This document shows positions 34,186 through 42,858 of a DNA stretch of 64,000 nucleotides, in pieces. How positions within the stretch are numbered: position 1 is the stretch's first letter; each line of letters starts with the position of its first letter. The notes below the pieces were generated by a model. It was not told the origin of the DNA, made no database searches, and saw only the letters and a program-made list of their open reading frames with translations. Both the position numbers and the translations under genes were made by a program. Source of the DNA: a bacterium UBP14_UBA6098 (GTDB taxonomy: Bacteria; UBP14; UBA6098); assembly GCA_002428525.1 (NCBI GenBank), contig DIWU01000008.1:114443-178442 (forward strand), read 5' to 3'.

Positions 34186-35963
34186 TTCAACCTCGGTTCG
34201 TAGATATTCATAAAATACCAAATATAATCACGGGCTAACGGCGCCCACGCGCCACCCGAAATACCATGTTCGATAAGGGTTAGCACGACAATCCTTGGCG
34301 ACTCCGCCGGGGCATAGGCCACAAACCAAGCGTGGTCTAATCCATGCGGATTCTGTGCGGTTCCTGTTTTTCCGGCGACCTTCACATCCGGGAGTTGCGC
34401 CCAAACTCCGGTTCCTTTCGGGCCGTTAACAACTTGAACCATGCCGTCACGAACAATCCTCATCGCGACCGCGCTCGCGGGAAGCTGACCGTTTTTTTCA
34501 TTCTCGACAATAAGCGGCCTGCCCATCGGCGGGCGTATCTCCTTCACCAGCTTAGGTTTATATATAGTTCCGCCGTTCGCGATCGAGCAAATATACTGTG
34601 CCATCTGTATCGGAGTGACGAGGATTTCCCCCTGCCCGATACAAAGATTCATAACAACGCCGTGTCCCCAGCCTCCGCGGCCGTAGCGATTGGCGAAGTA
34701 TTGTCTCGACGGCACAAACCCCACCGCCTCGGGGGATATATCGATTCCCGTAGGCTTGCCGAAGCCGCTCGCCGAGGCAAGCTCGCTCCATTTGTCGAGC
34801 CCGAGGTGAAGCGATAATTGATAAAAGTAAACATCGCAACTTTGCTCGATCGCCTGAATTAGATTAATATCCCCGTGGCCTTGGCGGTTCCAGCAGTTGA
34901 ACCAGCGGTCGCCATACCAAATGCTCCCGTGGCAGGCCTGCAGATGTGTCTTCTCGTTCGCGATTCCCTCGTCCACAGCGCCCATCGCGGTGACGAGTTT
35001 GAATATTGAGGCCGGAGGGTATGTGCCTTGAATCGCGCGGTTGAGAAGGGGGTGAGTTTCGCGGCAGTTCAGGAGGTCCCAGATACTGTCCGTTATCGTC
35101 TTGGTGAAAAGTTCCAAATCGAAGCTCGGGCGCGAGACCATCGACAGCACCTCGCCGTTTCGGGGGTCCATCGCGATGAAAACTCCGGATTCGACATTAG
35201 CCATAAGGGTTTCAGCGAGGGCCTGAAGCTCGAGGTCTATAGTCGAGATTATATCCGCGCCGGAAATGGCCTGTATATTCGGCCTTCCTTGCACAGGGCC
35301 TACCACCTCGCCGGTGACGCGCACCTCGAAGAACTCGGCGCCGTCCTTGCCCCTGAGCCAAGTATCATAACTCTTTTCGATACCGAGCTTGCCGATAAAA
35401 TCGCCGGCCTTATAGTTCAACCTATATAGATCGCGAAGCTCCGGCGCGCTGATTTCGCCTATATATCCGATCGCGTGAGCGGCATGGCTTCGCCAAGGAT
35501 ACACCCGCTGAGGCTCGACCTCGTAAATAACCCCCGGATAATCGAGCAGATGCTCCTGAAGCTCGCTGACCGTGGTAAAATCGACCTTTCGCTTTATAGG
35601 CACCGGCGCGTAGGGCGTGATTCCGCCGCGCTGAAGTTGTTTATCAATCTCCTCGGGAGTGATCGAGAGAAGGTCCACGAGGCGCGAGATCACCTCGGGC
35701 TTTTTCGTGAACTCGAAGGGCAGAATACTGATCGTGTAGGTCGGTCGGTTATCGACCAGAACCTTCCCCTTGCGATCGAGGATCCTTCCGCGGGGCGCAC
35801 GCTTCGGCACGATTCGGATACGGTTGTTCTCGCTCAGTCGATAGTAATACTCTCCGCTGATAATCTGGAGGTTGAAAACCGCCGAGATCAATATTAAAAA
35901 CGCAACCGAAAGCGCGACGGAGAGGACTCGAATAGGGCGTATAGAAAACTGCCTGCTTTTCAT
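34182..35963 (-). CDS. mrdA: Penicillin-binding protein 2, elongation transpeptidase
   Basis: A 593-aa class B PBP that cross-links peptidoglycan in the elongasome. One N-terminal transmembrane helix (VLSVALSVAFLILISAVFNL), a pedestal region with PRGRILDRKGKVLVDNRP, and a transpeptidase domain with SxxK as PPASIFK (Ser319, Lys322), the second motif as SCD in QSCDVYFYQL, and KTGTAQNP. SCD fits the Ser-x-Asp form seen in PBP2. The ATG at 35963 lies 5 nt after the mreD stop with GATGAG ahead. A 46-residue upstream extension of the frame runs inside mreD and is not coding. Confidence 0.95.
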   Translation of the reverse strand: MKSRQFSIRPIRVLSVALSVAFLILISAVFNLQIISGEYYYRLSENNRIRIVPKRAPRGRILDRKGKVLVDNRPTYTISILPFEFTKKPEVISRLVDLLSITPEEIDKQLQRGGITPYAPVPIKRKVDFTTVSELQEHLLDYPGVIYEVEPQRVYPWRSHAAHAIGYIGEISAPELRDLYRLNYKAGDFIGKLGIEKSYDTWLRGKDGAEFFEVRVTGEVVGPVQGRPNIQAISGADIISTIDLELQALAETLMANVESGVFIAMDPRNGEVLSMVSRPSFDLELFTKTITDSIWDLLNCRETHPLLNRAIQGTYPPASIFKLVTAMGAVDEGIANEKTHLQACHGSIWYGDRWFNCWNRQGHGDINLIQAIEQSCDVYFYQLSLHLGLDKWSELASASGFGKPTGIDISPEAVGFVPSRQYFANRYGRGGWGHGVVMNLCIGQGEILVTPIQMAQYICSIANGGTIYKPKLVKEIRPPMGRPLIVENEKNGQLPASAVAMRIVRDGMVQVVNGPKGTGVWAQLPDVKVAGKTGTAQNPHGLDHAWFVAYAPAESPRIVVLTLIEHGISGGAWAPLARDYIWYFMNIYEPRLN

Positions 35964-35968
35964 CTCAT

Positions 35969-36472
35969 CTAAAGCGAATCGTCCGCATCCTGCATCCTTC
36001 CGGGAAGGAAGGCACCAAACCTCATCGCGACGTAAAGCAGAATAAATCCGAGCAAAGCTGTCAGCACTGCCGAGGGCAAATCGACCCTCAGAAGCGCCCA
36101 ACCGTAGTTGGACAGGAAGGGCGAAAAAAGGCGGAAGATCATACGGTCGAGGATGGAAAGCAAAAGTAAAATAGCGCCCAAGATCGCCGGTTGCGAGAGG
36201 TTAAGCGAGCTATCGGCTATCCCGAAAAGCAGAATTGCGGTTGTCTTCGCCACGAGATGCCCGCCCATCGAGGCCGGATCGAAGACATCGAGGAGAACCC
36301 CGCCAGCCAAGGCCCAGAGCATTCCTCCAACCCGCGAAGAGAAGCTCGAGTAATAGATCAAAAGGAGCAAAACAATATCGAAACCCCATTGCGACGCACC
36401 GAAGGGCGCCGCGACAGACAGCTGTAACGCGACAGCTAAATAGAGTCCTAATATCATAACGAGGTTCTTCAT
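35969..36472 (-). CDS. mreD: Rod shape-determining protein MreD
   Basis: A 167-aa integral membrane protein with about five or six hydrophobic helices and the family-like GGMLWALAGGVLLDVFDP near the middle. Sequence conservation in MreD is low, so the call leans on hydrophobic profile, length and exact position between mreC and mrdA. Its ATG overlaps the mreC stop as ATGA. Confidence 0.88.
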   Translation of the reverse strand: MKNLVMILGLYLAVALQLSVAAPFGASQWGFDIVLLLLIYYSSFSSRVGGMLWALAGGVLLDVFDPASMGGHLVAKTTAILLFGIADSSLNLSQPAILGAILLLLSILDRMIFRLFSPFLSNYGWALLRVDLPSAVLTALLGFILLYVAMRFGAFLPGRMQDADDSL

Positions 36473-37299
36473 TGTGCCTCGGGGGGTTCAACACCGGACT
36501 CACCCTCGCCGGCGATTCCCACAAAAAGGATAAAAACCTCCTCGAGTCGGTCGAGCAAGGCCGCCGGATCGATCTCGACAGTCATGAAAAGGCCTGACTG
36601 CGGAACTGACACCCTCCCGACGCGGCCTATGAGAAGCCCCTCTGGGAAAAGGCCGCCGAGCCCCGAGGAGAGAACCGCGTCGCCCCTGCGAATATCGGCG
36701 TCCGCGGGGACATTCTCCATAATAATCTTTCCGCGGGAATTCGAGGAGACTATGCCGTTAATACGGCTTCGAGCATCGATAGCGCTGATTTTGAAATTTG
36801 GATCGTTGAGCGGCTGAATCACACAGCTTCGGTCGTTGACCGCGATGACCTTGCCGACTAAGCCATTCTCGTCGATAACCGGAAGGCCGACGATCACTCC
36901 ACGATCGCTACCGGCGCCGACAACGAGAGAGCCCGGCATTCGAGGGGTTCCCCTGCCGATAACCTCGGCCAAAAGATTGCTATATTCGATCTTCTCGGAA
37001 AAACCGATTAAGCGCCGGAGCCGCTCATTCTCGCGTTGCGCCTCTTTCAGCGCTTCGACGCGGAGCTTGCTCGTCGTGAGTTCTTCCTTTAGCCTGAGAT
37101 TCTCGACTCTGCGATCGCGCAGGAGATGGTATGTCCGGCTGAAGGAGGTGAACGGCAGATACAGCGAGTTCATCGCGAGCCGCGAAACACCCGCCCTGAA
37201 ATCGATCGAGGTCTGGCTGAGGAGGATTCCCGCGATTATCGAAAAGGCCCAGATGCTGAGCGCCAGATGCCTTTTTATAATATCGAGGAAAGAGGCCAT
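36469..37299 (-). CDS. mreC: Rod shape-determining protein MreC
   Basis: A 276-aa bitopic protein: one transmembrane helix (HLALSIWAFSIIAGILLS), a coiled-coil-like segment (about 65-95, LKEELTTSKLRVEALKEAQR), and two beta-barrel domains with RGTPRMPGSLVVGAGSDRG, GLVGKVIAVNDRSCVIQPL and VLSSGLGGLFPEGLLIGRVG. It scaffolds PBP2/RodA in the periplasm. It is first of the mreC-mreD-mrdA-rodA operon; mreB is not upstream of it here, where ptsN stands instead. Confidence 0.93.
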   Translation of the reverse strand: MASFLDIIKRHLALSIWAFSIIAGILLSQTSIDFRAGVSRLAMNSLYLPFTSFSRTYHLLRDRRVENLRLKEELTTSKLRVEALKEAQRENERLRRLIGFSEKIEYSNLLAEVIGRGTPRMPGSLVVGAGSDRGVIVGLPVIDENGLVGKVIAVNDRSCVIQPLNDPNFKISAIDARSRINGIVSSNSRGKIIMENVPADADIRRGDAVLSSGLGGLFPEGLLIGRVGRVSVPQSGLFMTVEIDPAALLDRLEEVFILFVGIAGEGESGVEPPEAQ

Positions 37300-37339
37300 G
37301 GATTTTCAAATCTCGTCGTTAGTCGCAAAGGGAAGCCGA

Positions 37340-37789
37340 CTATTCCTGATCCATGAGGTCCAAAACCTCTTGCGGGAATGTCGCATTGAGAAGTAGCTCC
37401 CGATTTTCCTTGTCCTTGAGAAGATAGGACAGCTTGCCGAGGGCGGTAAGATGTGTGTTCACAGCCGATTCGGGGACAACGATCGCGAAAAATAGGTGAA
37501 CAAGGTTATGGTCGATTGACGCGAAATCGATGCCCTTCTCACTGCGGCCGAAGGCGATTGTCAGCCCCCTGACCGATTTGGAACGGGCGTGGGGAAGGGC
37601 GACCCCGAAGCCGATTCCAGTCGAAGCGAGCTCCTCTCGCTCTAAAAGCGCTTTTCTAACATCCTCGGAAGAACCTACCTTCTCGGAGTTCGCGAGCAGA
37701 TCCGCGATCTCCTGAATCACATCTTGTATAGTCGTGGATTTGATATCCAATTCTATTAAATTCGTTCCACAGAACTGCGAAAGCTTCAT
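37340..37789 (-). CDS. ptsN: PTS EIIA-like protein, nitrogen-type (PtsN family)
   Basis: A 149-aa cytoplasmic protein with the mannitol/fructose-type EIIA fold. The phosphorylatable histidine is His67 in GFGVALPHARSKSV. Other marks are ALLEREELASTGIG, FFAIVVPESAVNTHL and LGKLSYLLKD. No sugar permease or PTS enzyme I is nearby, so a regulatory PtsN-like role is more likely than sugar uptake. ATG follows GGAGTGTTATA. It lies 14 nt downstream of the Trm112-like gene and 40 nt upstream of mreC, probably in one transcript. Confidence 0.87.
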   Translation of the reverse strand: MKLSQFCGTNLIELDIKSTTIQDVIQEIADLLANSEKVGSSEDVRKALLEREELASTGIGFGVALPHARSKSVRGLTIAFGRSEKGIDFASIDHNLVHLFFAIVVPESAVNTHLTALGKLSYLLKDKENRELLLNATFPQEVLDLMDQE

Positions 37790-37803
37790 TATAACACTCC
37801 AAA

Positions 37804-37965
37804 TTACAGTCTTTCAGCCTCTTCAATGATCAAAATCGGGATGCCATTTATTATATTATATTCCAACTTGCATTCTTCGCAACGGAGTTTTTCTTGATTT
37901 GTATCGTAAATGAGTTTCTTCCGACAGGAAGGGCAAACGATAATTTCCATAAGTTTCTCATCCAT
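37804..37965 (-). CDS. Trm112/UPF0434-family zinc-ribbon protein
   Basis: A 53-aa protein read directly from the sequence. It has two CxxC knuckles: Cys11 and Cys14 in EIIVCPSC, and Cys29 and Cys32 in LRCEECKLEY, followed by INGIPILIIEEA. This is the size and pattern of the YcaR/UPF0434 branch of Trm112, small zinc-binding proteins that in other systems activate methyltransferases. ATG at 37965 follows AAAGGA at 8-9 nt. It precedes ptsN by 14 nt. Confidence 0.88.
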   Translation of the reverse strand: MDEKLMEIIVCPSCRKKLIYDTNQEKLRCEECKLEYNIINGIPILIIEEAERL

Positions 37966-38094
37966 AACACATTATCCTTTCATAATAGTTTCACGAGTGA
38001 AGATCCTATATCAATTCTATTTCGACTCAAGATTCCGCCCGTGAAAAAACTATTTGAATTGCAGAGTCCGCAATGAAAACGAACGCCCATCGAG

Positions 38095-39060
38095 CTATCC
38101 CCCGCTATCGAAAACGCCCATATTGCGGTATTTATCCAATCTTTTCGCGATAATCGATTCATCGAAGGTCGCGAATCTCTCCAGTTCTCGCCTTAGCTCT
38201 ATGCCGAGCAGTTCCGCGGCTTTGTCGGGGTCGGTGTGCGCCCCACCCACCGGCTCGGGGATTATTCTATCGATCATCCCAAGCTCGAGGAGGTCCGGGG
38301 CCGTCAACTTCAAGGCCTCGGCGGCCTTCGGGGCCTCCGCCCTGTCGCGCCAAAGAATCGCCGCGCACCCCTCCGGCGAGATCACCGAATACCAAGCGTT
38401 TTCCATCATGAGCACAGTGTCGCCGACGCCGATTCCGAGCGCTCCTCCCGAGGCCCCCTCGCCGATAATCGTGATAATTATCGGAACCGATATCCTCGCC
38501 ATCTCGAAGATATTCCGCGCTATAGCCTCCGCCTGACCGCGCTCCTCCGCGCCGATTCCCGGAAAGGCCCCCGGTGTGTCGATGAAGATGACTATCGGCA
38601 GGCGGAATTTCTCCGCGAGGCGAAAAAGCCTCAGCGCCTTTCGATAGCCCTCCGGATGCATCATCCCGAAGTTCCGCTGAATATTTTCTTTGGTGTTTCG
38701 GCCCTTCTGTTGGCCGACGAACATCACCTTATGCCCGAAGAATGTCGCGAATCCGCCGACAACGGCCGGATCGTCCCGAAAGCCCCTGTCGCCGTGAAGC
38801 TCGATGAAGTCCGTCGCGAGTTTGTTTATATAGTCCAAAGAATACGGCCTTTTGGGGTGCCGCGCCACCTGAACTCTATGCCAGCGGCTGAGGTTTCCAT
38901 ATACTTCCGAGCGCATAGCGTTCAGTTTGGCCTCGAGCTCGATTATCTCACGCGCGGCGTGGCCGTCTCCGGCACTCGCCTTAATCCTAAGCTCGCGAAT
39001 TCTCTCCTCGAGTTCGACCAAAGGCCTCTCGAAATCGAGATGGAACTGCTGAACCTTCAT
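38095..39060 (-). CDS. accA: Acetyl-CoA carboxylase carboxyltransferase subunit alpha
   Basis: Transfers carboxyl from biotin-carrier protein to acetyl-CoA, committing to fatty-acid synthesis. The 321-aa protein has the AccA N-terminal helical extension (LEERIRELRIKASAGDG), ARHPKRPYSLDYI, FIELHGDRGFRDDPAVVGG, GMMHPEGYRKALRL, the carboxyl-binding FIDTPGAFPGIGAEERGQ and SVISPEGCAAILWRD. Length is standard. No accD is present in the window. It is separated by about 130 nt from the downstream Trm112-like gene and is 1 nt from the MraY-like gene upstream. Confidence 0.96.
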   Translation of the reverse strand: MKVQQFHLDFERPLVELEERIRELRIKASAGDGHAAREIIELEAKLNAMRSEVYGNLSRWHRVQVARHPKRPYSLDYINKLATDFIELHGDRGFRDDPAVVGGFATFFGHKVMFVGQQKGRNTKENIQRNFGMMHPEGYRKALRLFRLAEKFRLPIVIFIDTPGAFPGIGAEERGQAEAIARNIFEMARISVPIIITIIGEGASGGALGIGVGDTVLMMENAWYSVISPEGCAAILWRDRAEAPKAAEALKLTAPDLLELGMIDRIIPEPVGGAHTDPDKAAELLGIELRRELERFATFDESIIAKRLDKYRNMGVFDSGG

Positions 39061-39061
39061 A

Positions 39062-40108
39062 TCAATCCCTCTTTCTCTCCAATGAGGCCAATTTCACGCT
39101 CACAACAAGAAAAACAAGAAGAAGCCCAATGAGGAAGAAGATCATCACCCCTCGATCGCCGACGGATAAAGCCACCGCAACCGTCGCGAAAAGAAGGCTT
39201 ATCGAATAAAATATCCAATCGACAACCGAGGGCGGCAAACCCAAAGACAAAAGTAAATGATGCAAATGCTCCGAGTCGCGCTGGTAAATCTTCTTCTTCT
39301 GGGCGAGGCGCCTCGAAACGGTCACTATCATCTCGACCATAGGAAAGCCAAGCGCAAGCATCGGAACAAAAAGAACCATCGCCGTCGAGACCTTGACCGG
39401 TTGAACTATACTCGCGACCGCGAATAAGAATCCCAATGAATATGCGCCGACATTCCCGAGAATAATCCTCGCCGGCGGATAATTATAGCGCAAAAAGGCC
39501 AGATTCGCACCAAAAATCGACAAGAAAATCAAAGCCAAAAACGAGAGGTTCAAAGAGGCGGATATTGTAAAAAGCGATAGTCCGGCTATAGCGAGAACCC
39601 CCGGTGCAAGACCGTCGAGACCATCGACAAAGTTCACCGCGTTCATAACGCCGACAATCCAAAGCACAGTCACCGGAATCGATAGAGCGCCCAATTCGAT
39701 TAATGTATCGAATGGGTTCGAGATGAAAGTGATTTTTACCCCGAAAAGAATCATGATCAATGCAACGGCTGTCTGAATCGCGAATTTGATCCCCGGGCCG
39801 AGGTTTTTTCGGTCGTCGATGAAGCCCATGACCGCGATTATTATCGTCCCGATAAAAATCCCCCCCGCAACCCTCCGGTAGCCGTCGAACGGCGCCGAAT
39901 AAAGCAAATACGCAACTATCATCGCGATTGCAGTCGAAACGAGGATGACCACACCGCCGAGGTTCGAGGCCGGAGGCCTCGCGATCTCGGCATCCCGAGG
40001 AGCGCTGAGAGCGCCGGTCCTCCGCCCGAGTCTGACCGCGAGCGGTGTCAATATTAACACAGCCAAAATCGAGACGACCGCGGTTGTTATGTAGGCGTAG
40101 GTTAACAA
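39062..40108 (-). CDS. WecA/MraY-family undecaprenyl-phosphate sugar-1-phosphate transferase
   Basis: A 348-aa membrane enzyme with about ten or eleven hydrophobic segments. It carries the family signatures IGTIIIAVMGFIDDRKNLGP (DD motif), AVNFVDGLDGLAPGV (catalytic NxxDGxDGL), GANLAFLRYNYPPARIILGN and the HLHHLLL loop (HIHH-type) near the C-terminus. The cluster of surface-glycan genes argues for WecA/TagO-like initiation of a lipid-linked glycan rather than for MraY. It starts at TTG 40108, overlapping the upstream glycosyltransferase stop by 7 nt. Confidence 0.9.
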   Translation of the reverse strand: MLTYAYITTAVVSILAVLILTPLAVRLGRRTGALSAPRDAEIARPPASNLGGVVILVSTAIAMIVAYLLYSAPFDGYRRVAGGIFIGTIIIAVMGFIDDRKNLGPGIKFAIQTAVALIMILFGVKITFISNPFDTLIELGALSIPVTVLWIVGVMNAVNFVDGLDGLAPGVLAIAGLSLFTISASLNLSFLALIFLSIFGANLAFLRYNYPPARIILGNVGAYSLGFLFAVASIVQPVKVSTAMVLFVPMLALGFPMVEMIVTVSRRLAQKKKIYQRDSEHLHHLLLSLGLPPSVVDWIFYSISLLFATVAVALSVGDRGVMIFFLIGLLLVFLVVSVKLASLERKRD

Positions 40109-41037
40109 GGAGTCTTTTCCATCCGAAGCGCCTTAATCACGATAGATATAAGTAAGTGTCCGAGCAAACCGAGACCCAATAGCAGGTTCAGCGGCAAAAG
40201 ATACGGATAGTATTTCATGAAGTATCTGAAAAGGCTACGGTGGTGCCATGCGTAGGTTTTGATCGGTTTGAGCTTCGCAGAGGCGCCGCCCAGATGTTGC
40301 ACCTTAGCCTTCGGAACGATTACGACGCGCCAGCCGGCGTCCCTCATGCGCCTCGACAGGTCGATATCCTCGACATAGAAGAAGAATCGCTCATCCAAAA
40401 GCCCCACGAAAGAAAGCGCTCTCCGGCGAAGGAGCATAAAACCGCCCGCAATAGCGTCAACATCGCAGTTGTTCTCTGGAATTCCCCGATATTGCTCGTA
40501 GCGCTTTTTAAAAACGCCCAATGAGCTTAAAAGCCAAGCCTTAGAAAAAAGCAGGTTGAAATAGGTCGGATAGTTATGACACGAGTATTGAACCGCTCCC
40601 GATGAATCAACCATAACCCCCCCGCAAACCCCCACTTCTTCGTTATTCTTCATAAAATCGAGTAAAACATCGAGCGACTGGTCAACGAACGAGGTGTCGG
40701 AGTTTAAAAGTAGGACGAACTCGCCCGTCGAGGAGCGGATCCCCTGATTGCATGCCGCCGCGAAGCCTCGGTTTCGGTTGTTTCGAATGAGTTTGACCGA
40801 AGGAAATCTTTTCTCGATGAAATCCGCGCTCGAATCCGAGCTGGCATTGTCGATAACTATTATCTCCAAGTCGGCGAGAATGGGCGAATGCTCGAGCATC
40901 GAATCGATGCATTTAGCGGTAATATCCTTTGTGTTGTAAGATAGAATGACGACCGAGAGCGTTTCCCCTCCGACGACGGAGGCTCTTAAGCTCCTGTCCT
41001 CCATCTCGGGACGCCTATTGTAAAGTCCATCCGTCAA
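40102..41037 (-). CDS. Glycosyltransferase family 2 (rhamnosyltransferase-like)
   Basis: A 311-aa GT-A glycosyltransferase. It has SVVILSYNTKDITAKCIDSM, IIVIDNASSDSSADFIE, NRGFAAACNQGIRSS, LLLNSDTSF (DxD-like), GGFMLLRRRALSFVGLLDER, FFFYVEDIDLSRRMRDAGW, ending with a hydrophobic segment (LLPLNLLLGLGLLGHLLISI). This is the WbbL/dTDP-rhamnosyltransferase-like group. The start is TTG 41037 in a TTGA overlap with the upstream gene; an ATG at 41004 is an alternative. It feeds the glycan initiated by its WecA-like neighbour. Confidence 0.88.
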   Translation of the reverse strand: MTDGLYNRRPEMEDRSLRASVVGGETLSVVILSYNTKDITAKCIDSMLEHSPILADLEIIVIDNASSDSSADFIEKRFPSVKLIRNNRNRGFAAACNQGIRSSTGEFVLLLNSDTSFVDQSLDVLLDFMKNNEEVGVCGGVMVDSSGAVQYSCHNYPTYFNLLFSKAWLLSSLGVFKKRYEQYRGIPENNCDVDAIAGGFMLLRRRALSFVGLLDERFFFYVEDIDLSRRMRDAGWRVVIVPKAKVQHLGGASAKLKPIKTYAWHHRSLFRYFMKYYPYLLPLNLLLGLGLLGHLLISIVIKALRMEKTPC

Positions 41038-41819
41038 TTCGAGTCGCAGGTCGGTTGTTTGATTTTAGGCGAGAAACGCAGTTTCCATACCATGCTGAAG
41101 GCCTCCATGATAATAGCCTTCGTGAGCTTGGTTTCACCGAACATTCTGTCTGGAAACACGATCGGGAACTCTTTGATACGATAACCGGCCTTCCAAGTCT
41201 GGAACTTCGTTTCGATCTGAAAGGCGTATCCGCCGGCGGAAAGCTTGGAGGGGTCGATATGTTCCAACACCTCTCTTTTATAAACCACAAAGCCGGCCGT
41301 AGCGTCTTTTACAGGCAATCCGGTGATAACTCGGGTATAGATACTTCCGCCCCAAGACAAAAGCTTGCGGTAGAACCCCCAGTTCTCGACTCCGCCGCCC
41401 GAAACACGCCTGCTCCCGACTACCATGTCGGCCTCGCCTCCGGCAATTATCCCCGCCATCGGGCGGAGATACTCCGGTTTGTGGGAGAAATCGGCATCCA
41501 TCTCGAAGATAAGTGCGAAATCGCGCTCGAGCGCCCATGTAAACCCGCGGACATAGGCCGGCCCGAGGCCCTGCCGTTTGCCGTGCAAGACAAAAACCCT
41601 CCCGGGATTGTCCCGCGAGAGTTGCTCCGCAAGCTCCGGTGTTTTGTCCCGAGACTCGTCCTCGCATATCAAAACATGAAACTCCTCGCCCTGCGCCAGA
41701 ACCTCGGGGACTATCCTGCAGATATTCTCCTCTTCGTTGACCATCGGCATGACGACGAGTATCTTAGGTAGCGGACCGGCGCTGTTTGTTCTGTTTAAAG
41801 CCATATCTTGTTGTTTCAT
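41034..41819 (-). CDS. Polyprenol-phosphate mannosyltransferase-like GT2 (Dpm1 type)
   Basis: A 261-aa protein resembling soluble dolichol/polyprenol-phosphate mannose synthases. It has VVMPMVNEEENICRIVPEVL, VLICEDESRDKTPELAEQ, GKRQGLGPAYVRGFTWAL, FEMDADFSHKPEYLRPM, VGSRRVSGGGVENWGFYR and RVITGLPVKDATAGFVVYKR, followed by the acceptor-loop IKEFPIVFPDRMFGETK. No transmembrane tail. It probably makes a lipid-linked hexose donor for the surface glycan. The first ATG (41819) is directly adjacent to GGAG; the ATG at 41804 may be the true start. Confidence 0.88.
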   Translation of the reverse strand: MKQQDMALNRTNSAGPLPKILVVMPMVNEEENICRIVPEVLAQGEEFHVLICEDESRDKTPELAEQLSRDNPGRVFVLHGKRQGLGPAYVRGFTWALERDFALIFEMDADFSHKPEYLRPMAGIIAGGEADMVVGSRRVSGGGVENWGFYRKLLSWGGSIYTRVITGLPVKDATAGFVVYKREVLEHIDPSKLSAGGYAFQIETKFQTWKAGYRIKEFPIVFPDRMFGETKLTKAIIMEAFSMVWKLRFSPKIKQPTCDSN

Positions 41820-41973
41820 CTCCAGTCCTTAGTCGGTGGGCGAATGCCCGAAATTCATAAAGCTTTACTAATTGCCCCCAGCCCTCGATCGGCCTCCACG
41901 AGTCGATGCCGACCAATCGATAGAAGCTCTTCTATCATGTCTTTAAAACGGGTTCCCGTCCATTCTTGTCGGT

Positions 41974-42858
41974 TTATGAAAAATATATTATCAAGAACAC
42001 GGTCAACGCCCACAATACTATATTAATAATCGAGGCGAGGTCGGTCAAGAACACTTTCGTCGGAGACTCGCCCTTGTTTTCCCTTTGAACCAGCCACAGA
42101 TACCGCAGAAGACCATAGAAAACGAAGGGCAAAGACAGCCCCAAAGCGTGGTTTCCGAAGCGATGAAAGATATCCTCGGAGAAGACATAGAACGAATATG
42201 CCACCAGTGTCGCGGACACCTCGATCGCCGCGAGGTTGTCGAGAAACCTTACGGAATAATGTTCGAGCATGGGGCGACTGGTGTGTCCTGACTCCTCGGA
42301 CTCGATTCTCGCGAGTTCGCTTCTTCGCTTTTCCGTCACGAGAAACAGCGCGAGAAGGCTCGTGCAAAGAAGAAGCCACGACGAGATCGGGACATCGACT
42401 GCCGCGCCGCTTGCCGCCGCGCGAATTACGAAGCCCGAGGCCACGGTCAGGATATCGAGTATCGGCTGGCGCTTGAATAAAAAAACATAGAGCAGTTGAA
42501 TCCCGACATATCCGAGAGCGAAATATATAAAATTCATCCCGATAAGAAGCGAGACCCCGCCTCCGCCGACGAGGAGCACCGCCGCGATGACAGCCGCCAA
42601 GGGGATCGATATTTCACCGCTGGCAATCGGGCGTTTGCGCTTGTCGGGGTGCGCCCTGTCAGCCTCGACATCGATGATATCGTTTAAATAATAGATCCCG
42701 CTCGATAGAAGGCAGAACGCGACAAACCCGAGCGTCGCCTTGACGATCATATCGACATGCAGGAATTCGCCGGCAAAGAACACACCGGCATAGAGGAAGG
42801 TGTTCTTAAACCATTGATGTGGCCTCAGGCCGCGGATTATCGCTTTGAGTTTACGCAT
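41974..42858 (-). CDS. UbiA-family prenyltransferase, decaprenyl-phosphate phosphoribosyltransferase-like
   Basis: A 294-aa polytopic UbiA-superfamily enzyme. LRPHQWFKNTFLYAGVFFAG and IYYLNDIIDVEADRAHPDKR (NDxxDxxxD), then KRPIASGEIS, plus AASGFVIRAAASG-type and FLVTEKRRSELARI loops, match the DPPR-synthase branch, which attaches phosphoribose from PRPP to polyprenyl phosphate. In Actinobacteria this starts decaprenyl-phospho-arabinose synthesis. No DprE-like partner is visible here, so the product is open. ATG overlaps the YfhO stop by 8 nt. Confidence 0.85.
   Translation of the reverse strand: MRKLKAIIRGLRPHQWFKNTFLYAGVFFAGEFLHVDMIVKATLGFVAFCLLSSGIYYLNDIIDVEADRAHPDKRKRPIASGEISIPLAAVIAAVLLVGGGGVSLLIGMNFIYFALGYVGIQLLYVFLFKRQPILDILTVASGFVIRAAASGAAVDVPISSWLLLCTSLLALFLVTEKRRSELARIESEESGHTSRPMLEHYSVRFLDNLAAIEVSATLVAYSFYVFSEDIFHRFGNHALGLSLPFVFYGLLRYLWLVQRENKGESPTKVFLTDLASIINIVLWALTVFLIIYFS

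Noticed and set aside
41863..42020. About 52-codon minus-strand frame between the UbiA-like and Dpm1-like genes (contains MIEELLSIGRHRLVEADRG)
   Set aside because: Codon use looks plausible, but there is no ribosome site, no start with support and half of it overlaps the UbiA-like 3' end. It could be a small protein; I could not support it.
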